Assembly: GCF_010093135.1 (NCBI RefSeq)
Contig: NZ_PDWK01000024.1
Coordinates: 1-42,771 of the forward strand
Direction of reading: 5' to 3'
DNA: 42,771 nt
DNA from: Pseudoxanthomonas taiwanensis
GTDB lineage: Bacteria; Pseudomonadota; Gammaproteobacteria; Xanthomonadales; Xanthomonadaceae
The notes under the pieces were generated by a model. It had not been told where the DNA came from and made no database searches. It saw nothing but the letters and a program-made list of their open reading frames with translations. Within the stretch, counting starts at the first letter, position 1, and the number at the start of each line of letters is the position of its first letter. A program made the position numbers and the translations under genes. Shown in pieces: positions 17,192 through 25,969 of the stretch.

Positions 17192-18206
17192 CGGCCGCCT
17201 CCCGCGCCACGCCCCAGGCATCCGCCTCCTCCCCGGTCGCCTGGGCCAGGCCGGGCACGGTGCCCTGCGTGCGCGGGATGGCCAGGTAGGCCAGGCGCTT
17301 GGCCTCGACCCGGCCGCGGGTGACCGTGTCCAGGATCAGCCCGCAGGCCAGCGCCAGGGCCGCCAGTAGCGCCAGGCCGGAGCACAGCACCGCGGTGGGC
17401 AGGCGCGGCACCAGCCCGGTCTCCAGGAAGGTCAGCAGCAGCGGCACGGCCAGCACCAGTGACAGCAGCATGCTGGCCGCGGCGATGATCGAGAAGAACA
17501 GCAGCGGCCTCTCGGCCTTGAACAGGCGCAGGATGGTGGCCAGGATGCGGGCGCCGTCGCGCCAGGTGTTGAGCTTGCTGGTCGAGCCTTCCGGCCGCGC
17601 GAAGTAGCGGGTCGGCACCTCGGCCACCGGCATGCGCAGCTGCAGGGCGTGCACCGCCAGCTCGGTCTCGATCTCGAAGCCGGCCGCGTGCGCCGGGAAC
17701 GACTTGACGTAGCGGCGCGAGAACACCCGGTAGCCGGACAGCATGTCCTGGAAGCTGTTGCCGAACAGCAGCCCCACGCAGCGGGTCAGCAGGCGGTTGC
17801 CGAAGCGGTGCCCGGCGCGGTACGCGGCCGGGTCCTGGTCCACACGCGCACCGACCACCATGTCCAGCCCCTCCTCCAGCAGGCGCCGGACCAGCCGCGG
17901 TGCGGCCTCGGCGTCGTAGGTGGCGTCGCCGTCGACCATGACGTAGACGTCGGCCTCGATGTCGGCGAAGGCCCGCCGCACCACGTTGCCCTTGCCGCGC
18001 AGCGGCACCGGGTGCACCACCGCGCCGGCCTGGCGCGCCAGCCCGGCGGTGCCGTCGTCGGAGGCGTTGTCCAGCACGTGGCACTGCGCCTGCGGCAGGC
18101 TGCGGCGGAAGGCGGCCACCACCTCCGCGACGGTGGCGGCCTCGTTGCGGCACGGCACCAGCAGCGCGACACGCAAGGTGCCGGCACCGGCACTGGGCTG
18201 GTCCAT
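17184..18206 (-). CDS. Family 2 glycosyltransferase, DPM1/GtrB type
   Basis: A 340-residue GT2 enzyme with an N-terminal GT-A domain and two C-terminal membrane helices. The catalytic domain shows LLVPCRNEAATVAEVV, the LDNASDDGT motif and the metal-binding DGDATYD. The segments PLRGKGNVVRRAF and FQDMLSGYRVFSRR are typical of transferases that load sugars onto polyprenyl phosphate. The helices lie near residues 240-263 (LLFFSIIAAASMLLSLVLAV) and 274-297. It is preceded by a GT-C-like gene and followed, with an 8-nt overlap, by another membrane protein. The likely job is therefore to make a lipid-phosphate sugar donor that the flanking proteins use. The sugar is unknown. Confidence 0.8.
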   Translation of the reverse strand: MDQPSAGAGTLRVALLVPCRNEAATVAEVVAAFRRSLPQAQCHVLDNASDDGTAGLARQAGAVVHPVPLRGKGNVVRRAFADIEADVYVMVDGDATYDAEAAPRLVRRLLEEGLDMVVGARVDQDPAAYRAGHRFGNRLLTRCVGLLFGNSFQDMLSGYRVFSRRYVKSFPAHAAGFEIETELAVHALQLRMPVAEVPTRYFARPEGSTSKLNTWRDGARILATILRLFKAERPLLFFSIIAAASMLLSLVLAVPLLLTFLETGLVPRLPTAVLCSGLALLAALALACGLILDTVTRGRVEAKRLAYLAIPRTQGTVPGLAQATGEEADAWGVAREAAGG

Positions 18207-18236
18207 GGCGGGATTCCTCCGGAAGGGAGCCGGATA

Positions 18237-20105
18237 TTACCGGCGCGCCGCGGCGCTGACGATCCGCACCGGCACCTCGGGCCACTCCTCCACGCTGCCG
18301 TCGGCGCCGTGCAGGCGCAGGCCCAGCCAGCGGCGGCCGGCCAGGCTGGCGGGCACGTCCACGCGCGCCTGGAAGCCCACGTGCGGATGGTGGGGATCGG
18401 TGGAGCCCGGGAAATGCCCGCGCACGTCCAGCGGTGCGCCGTACTCGGCCTCGGCCACCACCGCGCCGTCCAGGGTCACCTCGACCCGGGCCAGCCCCAC
18501 CCCTTCCTTGAACGCCCAGCCGCGCACCGTGAACGGCGCGGCGACCTCCTCCCCCGGCCCGGGCGCGTCGATCCAGGCCAGCGCCGGAGTCACGCAGCCC
18601 TGCCGCGGCGGCGAGCGCCGCGCCGGCAGGCGCAGCAGCAGGAAGCGCTGCGCGCCGTGGTCCACCAGCACGGTGCGCGCCGGCGGCGGCAGCGGGCCGA
18701 GCATCCCGCACACGGCGTGGTAGCGGTCCAGCAGCGCCTTGAACGGCACGTGCCCGGGCGCCAGCACCAGCAGCGCCGGCTGCGCCACCCCGGCCGCGGG
18801 CGGGCCCTCCAGGCCCCACAGCCGCAGCTGCGGCGCCCGCCCGTGCGCATGGTTGAGCGGGTGGTCCAGCACCGCGATGCGTGCGTCGCCCAGCTCGAAG
18901 CCCAGCTCGGCGCCGAGCTTGAAGTCGTCCACCAGCAGGCGCGTGCCCGGCGGCATCCGCGCCAGTTCCCCGCGCACGGCCTCGGCCAGTGCCGACCATC
19001 CGGCGAAGTTGCGCGGATAGTGCTTGCTGCCGGCGCTGGCGGCGCGCATCGATGGCGCCGACACGGCCAGCAGCCAGCCCAGCACCGCACACAGCCCCAG
19101 CCCGGCCACGCCCCACACCAGGCGCTGCCAGCGCGGCGCCAGGCGGGCGAGCATGGCCGCGCCGGCCGGCAGCAGGGCCAGGTAGCCGGGCACCGGCCAG
19201 TGGAAGCTGACCCGCTCGCTGTCGGTGACGAAGCCCAGCGCGAAGATGCCCGCCAGCACGATCGCGCCGAACAGGCCCAGGAACTGCCACTGCGGCCGCG
19301 TGGCCCGCTGCGGGCGCACGTGCCGCCATGCGGCCACGGCCAGCAGCACGAACAGCGGCGGCGTCGCGACCAGCGCCTGCACCGGCAGGAACGCCAGGCC
19401 GCCGGCGTGCGGCGCCCACGGGTGGCGGTCCACCAGCTGGAAGCGCAGCCCGGCCTCGCCGTTCTCCAGGTTCCACAGCAGCAGCGGCGCCCAGGCCAGC
19501 GCGCCGAAGGCCAGCGCCAGGATCACCCGCGGGTCGCGCGCCAGGCGCCGCCCCTGCGGCAGGCACAGCATCGCCGCCGCGCCGGCCACGATCACCCCGC
19601 CGAAGCGGTAGTGGCTCAGCGCGCCCAGGGCCAGGCCCGCGGCCAGCTCCAGCACGGCCGCCGGCGAGACCTCGCGCAGCAGGCGCACGCCGGCGTGCAG
19701 ACACAGCACGGTGGCGAAAGCCAGCGGCACGTCCGGCAGGGCCATCACCCCCAGCGCACCCAGCAGCGGCAGCAGCACCGCCAGGCTGCCGGCGTTCCAG
19801 CCGGCGATGACGCCGAACCAGCGCCGGCCGATGCGCACCACCCACCACGGCACCAGCGCGCCCAGCAGCAGGAACGGCAGGCGCACCGCCAGCACGTGGT
19901 CGCCACCAAGCAGCGTGCCCAGCCGGACCAGCCACGCGGTCATGCCCGGCAGGTCCGAATAGGCCAGCGCCAGGTGGCGCGACTCCTGCCAGTAGAACGC
20001 CTCGTCCACGAACAGGGGCAGCCGCGCGGCCACCGCCACCTTCAGCAACAGGGCCACGCCCCACAGGGCGAGGAAGGTGCGGCGCGCGCGTAGTTCTCCC
20101 TGCAT
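18237..20105 (-). CDS. ArnT/PMT-like GT-C glycosyltransferase with C-terminal beta-sandwich domain
   Basis: A 622-residue membrane protein. The first loop has FVDEAFYWQESRHLALAYSD, the acidic motif of the GT39 family (ArnT and related), followed by about ten membrane helices to roughly residue 360. After a soluble segment (LLVDDFKLGAELGFELGDAR) comes a C-terminal region near residues 500-615. It reads like an Ig-like beta-sandwich (WIDAPGPGEEVAAPFTVRGWAF, RVEVTLDGAVVAEAEYG, VDVPASLAGRRWLGLRL), which is unusual for ArnT itself. The family transfers a sugar from polyprenyl phosphate to lipid A or other acceptors in the periplasm; acceptor and sugar are unknown. I chose the ATG at 20105; an upstream frame start at 20153 would run into moxR. 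Only 39 nt separate it from the divergent moxR. Confidence 0.78.
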   Translation of the reverse strand: MQGELRARRTFLALWGVALLLKVAVAARLPLFVDEAFYWQESRHLALAYSDLPGMTAWLVRLGTLLGGDHVLAVRLPFLLLGALVPWWVVRIGRRWFGVIAGWNAGSLAVLLPLLGALGVMALPDVPLAFATVLCLHAGVRLLREVSPAAVLELAAGLALGALSHYRFGGVIVAGAAAMLCLPQGRRLARDPRVILALAFGALAWAPLLLWNLENGEAGLRFQLVDRHPWAPHAGGLAFLPVQALVATPPLFVLLAVAAWRHVRPQRATRPQWQFLGLFGAIVLAGIFALGFVTDSERVSFHWPVPGYLALLPAGAAMLARLAPRWQRLVWGVAGLGLCAVLGWLLAVSAPSMRAASAGSKHYPRNFAGWSALAEAVRGELARMPPGTRLLVDDFKLGAELGFELGDARIAVLDHPLNHAHGRAPQLRLWGLEGPPAAGVAQPALLVLAPGHVPFKALLDRYHAVCGMLGPLPPPARTVLVDHGAQRFLLLRLPARRSPPRQGCVTPALAWIDAPGPGEEVAAPFTVRGWAFKEGVGLARVEVTLDGAVVAEAEYGAPLDVRGHFPGSTDPHHPHVGFQARVDVPASLAGRRWLGLRLHGADGSVEEWPEVPVRIVSAAARR

Positions 20106-20144
20106 TCCCGCTACACTCCGTGCGTTCTCCAGGAAACGGCTGCG

Positions 20145-21100
<956 letters not shown>

Positions 21101-21101
<1 letters not shown>

Positions 21102-22057
21102 TGCGCGAGGCCTGGCGCGGCCTGTACGAGCGCCTGCGGGCCCTGGAGCGCCCGCGCGCGGCCGAGGCGTTGCCTGCGACCATCGACCGCCGCCGCGTGT
21201 ACGTGCTGCCCACGCGGTTCGGCCTGTTCTACGGCGCGCTGGTGGTGGCGATGGTGCTGGGCGCGCTCAACTACAACAACAACCCGGCCCTGCTGCTGGC
21301 CCTGCTGCTGGGCGCGGCCGGGCTGGCCAGCCTGGTCTTCGCCCACCTGCAGCTGTCCGGGCTGCGCGTGGAGACCGTCTCGGCCGAACCTGTGCCGGCC
21401 GGCGACACGCTGTGGCTGAAGCTGGCGCTGGCCGCCGGCGACGGCCGGCGCCGCCGCGGGCTGCGCGCCGACCTCGGTGCCGCGCACGCCACCGCCAGCC
21501 TCGGCGAGGACGGCCGCGCCGAGCTGGTCCTGCCGGTGCCGACCCACCGCCGCGGCTGGCTGCTGCCGGGCCGGATCCGCCTGTCCACCACCCAGCCGCT
21601 GGGCCTGGTCCGCGCCTGGGCGCGGGTATGGCCGCGGCAGGCGCTGCTGGTGTATCCGCGCGCCGAAGCCACGCCGCCGCCCCTGCCCGATGCCGGCGGC
21701 CAGGCCGGGCGCAGCCACCCGGCCCGCACCGGCGAATCCCCCGAGCAGCTGCGCGCCTATCGTCCGGGCGATCCGCCGCGCAGCATCGCCTGGAAGCACA
21801 GCGCGCGCCGCGACGGCCTGGTGGTGCGCGAGTTCGAGCGCAGCCAGGGCCTGGACGTGCTGCTGGACTGGCAGGCGCTGGCCGGGCTGGCCTACGAGCA
21901 GCGCATCGCCCGCCTGGCCGCCTGGGTGGACCAGGCCGAGCGCGAGGGCCGCCGCTACCGTCTGCGCCTGCCCGGCCAGCCGCAGCTGGGACCGGGCCGT
22001 GGCCATGAACACCGCCACGCCTGCCTGCGGGCGCTGGCCCTGCTGCCACCGGAGTGA
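21101..22057 (+). CDS. DUF58 domain protein (MoxR partner)
   Basis: A 318-residue membrane-anchored protein. Two hydrophobic helices lie near residues 40-56 (FGLFYGALVVAMVLGAL) and 62-82 (PALLLALLLGAAGLASLVF). A beta-rich region follows, then the DUF58 signature GESPEQLRAYRPGDPPRSIAWKHSARRDGLVVREFE, with the conserved DPPRSIAWK core. The expected VWA-like C-terminus (DVLLDWQAL) is short. It lies between moxR and the transglutaminase gene in one operon. The role in the family is unclear; it is thought to cooperate with MoxR in envelope processes. Confidence 0.88.
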
Positions 22058-22062
22058 GGCCG

Positions 22063-23997
22063 ATGGACGCGCGCGCCACGCCCCCGCTCGATCCGCACAG
22101 CCGCGCCTGGGCCCTGGCCACGGCCGGACTGGCGCTGCTGCCGCTGCTGCTGTTGCTGCCGCCGGTGCTGGGCCTGGGCTTCGGCCTGGCGGCGGCGGCG
22201 GTGGCGGCGCTGGCGTGGCGCAGGCCCCGGCCGGGCTGGCTGCGCCTGCTGCTGACCTTGGCCATGCTGGCCGCGGTGTTCGCCGCGATGGGCGCGCGCC
22301 CGGGCCGCGACACCGGCTGCGCGCTGCTGGCGGCGATGCTGGCGATCAAGCCGGCCGAAACCCGCGGCCTGCGCGACGCGCGCAGCCTGCTGGGCTTTGC
22401 CCTGTTCGCACCCTTCGCCGGCTTCCTGCTCGACCAGGGGCCGCTGACCATGGTCCTGGCCCTGGCCGCGGCGCTGACCGCCCTGCTGACTCTGCAACGC
22501 CTGGCCGATGCCGAGGCCGGCGTGGCGCCGCCGCCGCTGCGCCGGCACCTGGCCACCACCGCGCGCCTGGTCGGCCTGGGCCTGCCGCTGACCCTGGCCG
22601 CATTCTGGCTGTTCCCGCGCCTGGCCACGCCGCTGTGGGGCGTGCCCGAGCGCGCCCTGGCCAGACCCGGGCTGTCGGACCGCATGAGTCCGGGCGGCTG
22701 GCTGGACCTGATGGCCGACGACCGCCCCGCGCTGCGCGCGCAGTTCTTCGGCCCGATGCCCGGGCCGGAGCAGATGTACTGGCGCGGCCCGGTGCTGTGG
22801 CACTACGACGGCCGGACCTGGACCCGCCCGCCGTGGTTGCGCGGCCTGCCCCCGGCGCAGGTGCGGCTGGCCGATGCCGGCTGGGACTACGAGATCGAGC
22901 TGGAGCCGGCCGACAACCGCCACCTGGTTGCCCTGGACCTGCCGGAGGCGGCGCCGGCGGGCGCGCGGCTGGGCGGGGACGGCTCGCTGACCGCGCAGCG
23001 GCCGCTGGCCTCGCCCAGCCGCTGGCGGCTGCGCTCGGCCCCGCCGGTGGCGTTCGAGCCCACCCTGCGCCCGCGCCTGCGCCAGCAGGCCCTGCAGCTG
23101 CCGCCGGAGCGCAACCCGCGCACCCTGGCCCTGGCACGGCAGTGGCGGCAGCAGGCCGGCGGCGACGACCGCGCCATCATCGGGCGCGCCCTGGGCTGGA
23201 CTCGCGCGGAGTTCGCCTACACCCTGGACACGCCGCTGCCCGGCCGCGACGCGGTGGACGAGTTCCTGTTCCAGACTCGCGCCGGTTATTGCGAGCACTT
23301 CGCCTCGGCCTTCACCGTGCTGATGCGCGCGGCCGGCATCCCGGCGCGAGTGGTCACCGGCTACACCGGCGGCTACCGCAACCCGTTCGGTGGTTACTGG
23401 GTGGTGCGGCGCATGGACGCCCACGCCTGGGTCGAGGTCTGGCTGGACGGCCAGGGCTGGGTGCGGGTGGATCCGACCGCCGCGGTGGCGCCCGAACGCA
23501 TCTACGACACCCTCGAGCAGCGCGCCGCCGGCGCCGGCGGCCAGGCGCCGCTGCGCTTGGACACGCTGGGCGACTTCGCCGACTGGCTGCGCCGCGGCTG
23601 GAACGACCTGGTGCTCGGGTTCGACGCCGCCCGCCAGCAGGCGATGCTGCGCACGCTCGGCCTGGAGCGGGCCTCGCCCGCGCAGCTGCTGGCCCTGTTC
23701 GCGGCGCTGGCGGCCCTGGCCGTGGCCGCCATGGTGTGGCGGCTGGCGCGCGGCGAGCGCGAGCGCGACCCGCTGCTGCGCGCCTGGCGCCGCCTGGGCC
23801 GGCGCTACGAGAAACTGGGCCTGGGCCGGGCCCCGCCCGAGCCGGCGCTGGCCTGGGCGCAGCGCGTGGCCGCGGCCCGCCCCGGCTCGGGCCAGGCCCT
23901 GCTTATACTCAGCCAACGTTTCGTCGCCGCGCGCTACGCTCGCGCCTCGCAGACGCCGCGCCAGCTACTGCGTGACCTGGCGCGGCATCGCCCCTGA
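22063..23997 (+). CDS. TgpA-like membrane transglutaminase (DUF3488, transglutaminase core, DUF4129)
   Basis: A 644-residue protein with five or six N-terminal helices (DUF3488), a periplasmic transglutaminase-like domain, one more helix near residue 550 (LLALFAALAALAVAAMVW) and a DUF4129-like tail. The catalytic triad is visible: Cys410 in RAGYCEHFASAFTVLMRAAG, His454 in MDAHAWVEVW and Asp470 in VRVDPTAAV. In Pseudomonas, TgpA is essential and its operon is moxR-DUF58-tgpA, the same order as here. I chose the ATG at 22063, with GGAG 8 nt upstream, over a GTG at 22054. The substrate in the periplasm is not known. Confidence 0.9.
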   Translation: MDARATPPLDPHSRAWALATAGLALLPLLLLLPPVLGLGFGLAAAAVAALAWRRPRPGWLRLLLTLAMLAAVFAAMGARPGRDTGCALLAAMLAIKPAETRGLRDARSLLGFALFAPFAGFLLDQGPLTMVLALAAALTALLTLQRLADAEAGVAPPPLRRHLATTARLVGLGLPLTLAAFWLFPRLATPLWGVPERALARPGLSDRMSPGGWLDLMADDRPALRAQFFGPMPGPEQMYWRGPVLWHYDGRTWTRPPWLRGLPPAQVRLADAGWDYEIELEPADNRHLVALDLPEAAPAGARLGGDGSLTAQRPLASPSRWRLRSAPPVAFEPTLRPRLRQQALQLPPERNPRTLALARQWRQQAGGDDRAIIGRALGWTRAEFAYTLDTPLPGRDAVDEFLFQTRAGYCEHFASAFTVLMRAAGIPARVVTGYTGGYRNPFGGYWVVRRMDAHAWVEVWLDGQGWVRVDPTAAVAPERIYDTLEQRAAGAGGQAPLRLDTLGDFADWLRRGWNDLVLGFDAARQQAMLRTLGLERASPAQLLALFAALAALAVAAMVWRLARGERERDPLLRAWRRLGRRYEKLGLGRAPPEPALAWAQRVAAARPGSGQALLILSQRFVAARYARASQTPRQLLRDLARHRP

Positions 23998-24012
23998 ACG
24001 AGGAGAATCCGC

Positions 24013-24540
24013 ATGTCCGTCCGCCATCCGTTCCGCATCGTCCTGGCCGCGGCGGCGGCCGCGCTGCTGGGCGCATGCGCCACCGCACCCCAGCCCCTGC
24101 AGGGCAACTTCCCCGCCGTGACCCCGCAGCAGGCCGCGGCGGACACCCAGGCGGGCGTCACCGTGCGCTGGGGCGGCCGCGTGGTCGAAACCCAGCCGCG
24201 CCAGGACATGACCTGCTTCCAGATGGTGGCCCTGCCGCTGAACGCCAGCGGGCGCCCCGACGGCAACTCGCCGGACGCCAGCCAGGGCCGCTTCCTGGCC
24301 TGCCGCGCCGGCTTCTACGACCCGGCGGTGTTCACCCCCGGCCGCGAGGTGACCTTCATCGGCCGCGTCGAGGGCACCGAAACCGTGCGCATCGGCGAGT
24401 ACGACTACCGCCTGCCGCGCCTGGCCGCCGACGTGGTCTACCTGTGGCCGGAGGTGCGGGAGGTGGAAGTGGTGGTCCCGCCGCACCCGTACTGGGGGCC
24501 GTACTGGCGCCCCTACTGGGGGCCGTGGTGGTGGTGGTAA
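24013..24540 (+). CDS. Slp family outer-membrane lipoprotein
   Basis: A 175-residue lipoprotein of the Slp (starvation lipoprotein) family. The signal peptide ends in the lipobox LGAC, with the acylated Cys at residue 22. Family features are GVTVRWGGRVVETQPRQD and CFQMVALPLNASGRP, then GRFLACRAGFYDPAVFTPGREVTF and IGRVEGTETVRIGEYDY (given in parts). The C-terminus is an aromatic, proline-rich tail (PYWGPYWRPYWGP followed by four Trp), possibly a surface or binding element. GAGGAG lies 7-8 nt before the ATG. It is 15 nt downstream of the transglutaminase gene and could be co-transcribed with it. Confidence 0.88.
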   Translation: MSVRHPFRIVLAAAAAALLGACATAPQPLQGNFPAVTPQQAAADTQAGVTVRWGGRVVETQPRQDMTCFQMVALPLNASGRPDGNSPDASQGRFLACRAGFYDPAVFTPGREVTFIGRVEGTETVRIGEYDYRLPRLAADVVYLWPEVREVEVVVPPHPYWGPYWRPYWGPWWWW

Positions 24541-24573
24541 GCCCCCGCCCGCGCAGGCACGCATGAACGACGA

Positions 24574-24600
24574 CGAGCGCCGCCCACCGGGCGGCGCTCG
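24574..24600. terminator. Terminator-like hairpin between slp and the HIT gene
   Basis: A perfect 12-bp stem (CGAGCGCCGCCC with GGGCGGCGCTCG) around the loop ACC lies between two convergent genes. It is very stable. The T-content on either side is weak, so it may work in both directions but not as a canonical terminator. Confidence 0.6.
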
Positions 24601-24620
24601 CGTATCCGGGGGGGCGGGGC

Positions 24621-24977
24621 TCAGCGGCCGGGGACGCCGAAGTGGCCCAGCGGTGCGCCGGCCAGCAGGTGCAGATGGATGTGGAACACGGTTTGGCCGG
24701 CGTGGTCGCGGCAGTTCATCACCACCCGGTAGCCATCCCGCTCCAGGCCCTGGCGGCGGGCGTACTCGGCCGCGGCCAGCATCAGCCGGCCCAGCAGCTG
24801 GGCGTGCTCGGGCCTGGCATCGTCCAGGGTGCGGATCGGCTCGTGCTTGGGCACGAACAGCACATGCACCGGCGCCTGCGGGGCGATGTCCTTGAAACCG
24901 AGGATGTCCTCGTCCTCATAGACGATGGTGGCCGGGATTTCGCGACGGATGATCTTGCCGAAGATGGTGTCGGTCAT
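24621..24977 (-). CDS. HIT family purine nucleoside phosphoramidase (HinT-like)
   Basis: A 118-residue histidine-triad protein. The active-site motif is VFHIHLHLLAG, with the catalytic histidines in the HxHxHxx pattern. The N-terminal TIFGKIIRREIPATIVYEDE and FKDIAPQAPVHVLFVPK are typical of HinT, which hydrolyses purine nucleoside phosphoramidates and acyl-adenylates. Size and sequence match the family well. It is read leftward, convergent with slp and upstream of recR (separated by 64 nt). Confidence 0.93.
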   Translation of the reverse strand: MTDTIFGKIIRREIPATIVYEDEDILGFKDIAPQAPVHVLFVPKHEPIRTLDDARPEHAQLLGRLMLAAAEYARRQGLERDGYRVVMNCRDHAGQTVFHIHLHLLAGAPLGHFGVPGR

Positions 24978-25041
24978 GGTGGCGATGGGGTTTGGGGCTG
25001 CGACCGGAAGGCCAGCTTAGCGCGCCACGCCGCGCGGGCGC

Positions 25042-25638
25042 TCAGTCCTTCATCTCCGCGCGGGAGCCGAAGGCGTGGGAAAGGGTGCCGCGGTCCACGT
25101 ACTCCAGCTCGCCGCCCAGCGGCAGGCCCTGGGCCAGGCGGCTGGGCCGCACGCCGTGCTGGCGGGCCAGCTGCGCCAGGTAGTGCGCGGTGGCCTCGCC
25201 CTCCACGGTGGCCGAGGTGGCCACGATCATCTCGGCGACCTCGCCGCCCTCCAGGCGCCGGGCCAGCAGGTCCAGGCCCAGCTCGCGCGGGCCGATGCCG
25301 TCCAGCGGCGACAGCCGGCCCTGCAGCACGAAGTACAGCCCGCGGTAGCCGGTGGCCGTCTCGATGGCCAGGCGGTCGGCCGGCGTCTCCACCACGCACA
25401 GCTGCTGGCGGTCGCGGCCGGCGCCGGCGCACAGCGCGCACACCTCGGTCTCGCTGAAGTCGCGGCACTGGCTGCAGTGGCCGATGCGCTCCACCGCCTC
25501 GGCCAGCACCCCGGCCAGGCGGCGGCCGCCGTCGCGGCCGCGCTCGAGCACGTGGTAGGCCATGCGCTGGGCGGTCTTGCGGCCGACCCCCGGCAGCACC
25601 TGGAAGGCTTCGATCAGCTGTTCGAGCAGCAGCGACAC
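25042..25638 (-). CDS. recR: Recombination mediator RecR
   Basis: A 198-residue protein that with RecF and RecO loads RecA onto gapped DNA. The helix-hairpin-helix region (FQVLPGVGRKTAQRMAYHVL), the four-Cys zinc site (CSQCRDFSETEVCALC) and the Toprim domain (LCVVETPADRLAIE, then GGEVAEMIVATSATVEGEATA, read in parts) are all present. It follows ybaB by 7 nt in the usual dnaX-ybaB-recR order. Confidence 0.96.
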   Translation of the reverse strand: MSLLLEQLIEAFQVLPGVGRKTAQRMAYHVLERGRDGGRRLAGVLAEAVERIGHCSQCRDFSETEVCALCAGAGRDRQQLCVVETPADRLAIETATGYRGLYFVLQGRLSPLDGIGPRELGLDLLARRLEGGEVAEMIVATSATVEGEATAHYLAQLARQHGVRPSRLAQGLPLGGELEYVDRGTLSHAFGSRAEMKD

Positions 25639-25645
25639 GGGGCGG

Positions 25646-25966
25646 TCAGAACGGCAGCTTCATCCCCGGCGGCAGCGGCAGGCCGGCGGTGGCCGCGCTC
25701 ATGCGCGCCTTGGATTCGGCATCGACCTTGTTGGACGCGTCGTTGAAGGCGGCGGCGATCAGGTCCTCGACCATTTCCTGGTCGGAGAGGATGCTCGGAT
25801 CGATGCGCACCTTGCGGCACTCCTTGGTGCCGGTCAGGGTCACGCTGACCATGCCGCCGCCGGCGCTGCCGGTGACCTCGAGCCGGGCCAGTTCTTCCTG
25901 GGCGCGCTGCAGGTTCTCCTGCATCTTCTGCGCCTGCTGCATGAGCTGGGCGATGTTGCCGCGCAT
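25646..25966 (-). CDS. ybaB: YbaB/EbfC nucleoid-associated protein
   Basis: A 106-residue DNA-binding protein of the YbaB/EbfC family. It has the characteristic N-terminal coiled coil (MQQAQKMQENLQRAQEELAR) and the conserved core GSAGGGMVSVTLTGTKECRKVRIDPSILS. The C-terminus with GLPLPPGMKLPF is typical. It is placed 3 nt after dnaX and 7 nt before recR, the standard arrangement. Confidence 0.95.
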   Translation of the reverse strand: MRGNIAQLMQQAQKMQENLQRAQEELARLEVTGSAGGGMVSVTLTGTKECRKVRIDPSILSDQEMVEDLIAAAFNDASNKVDAESKARMSAATAGLPLPPGMKLPF

Positions 25967-25969
25967 TGT

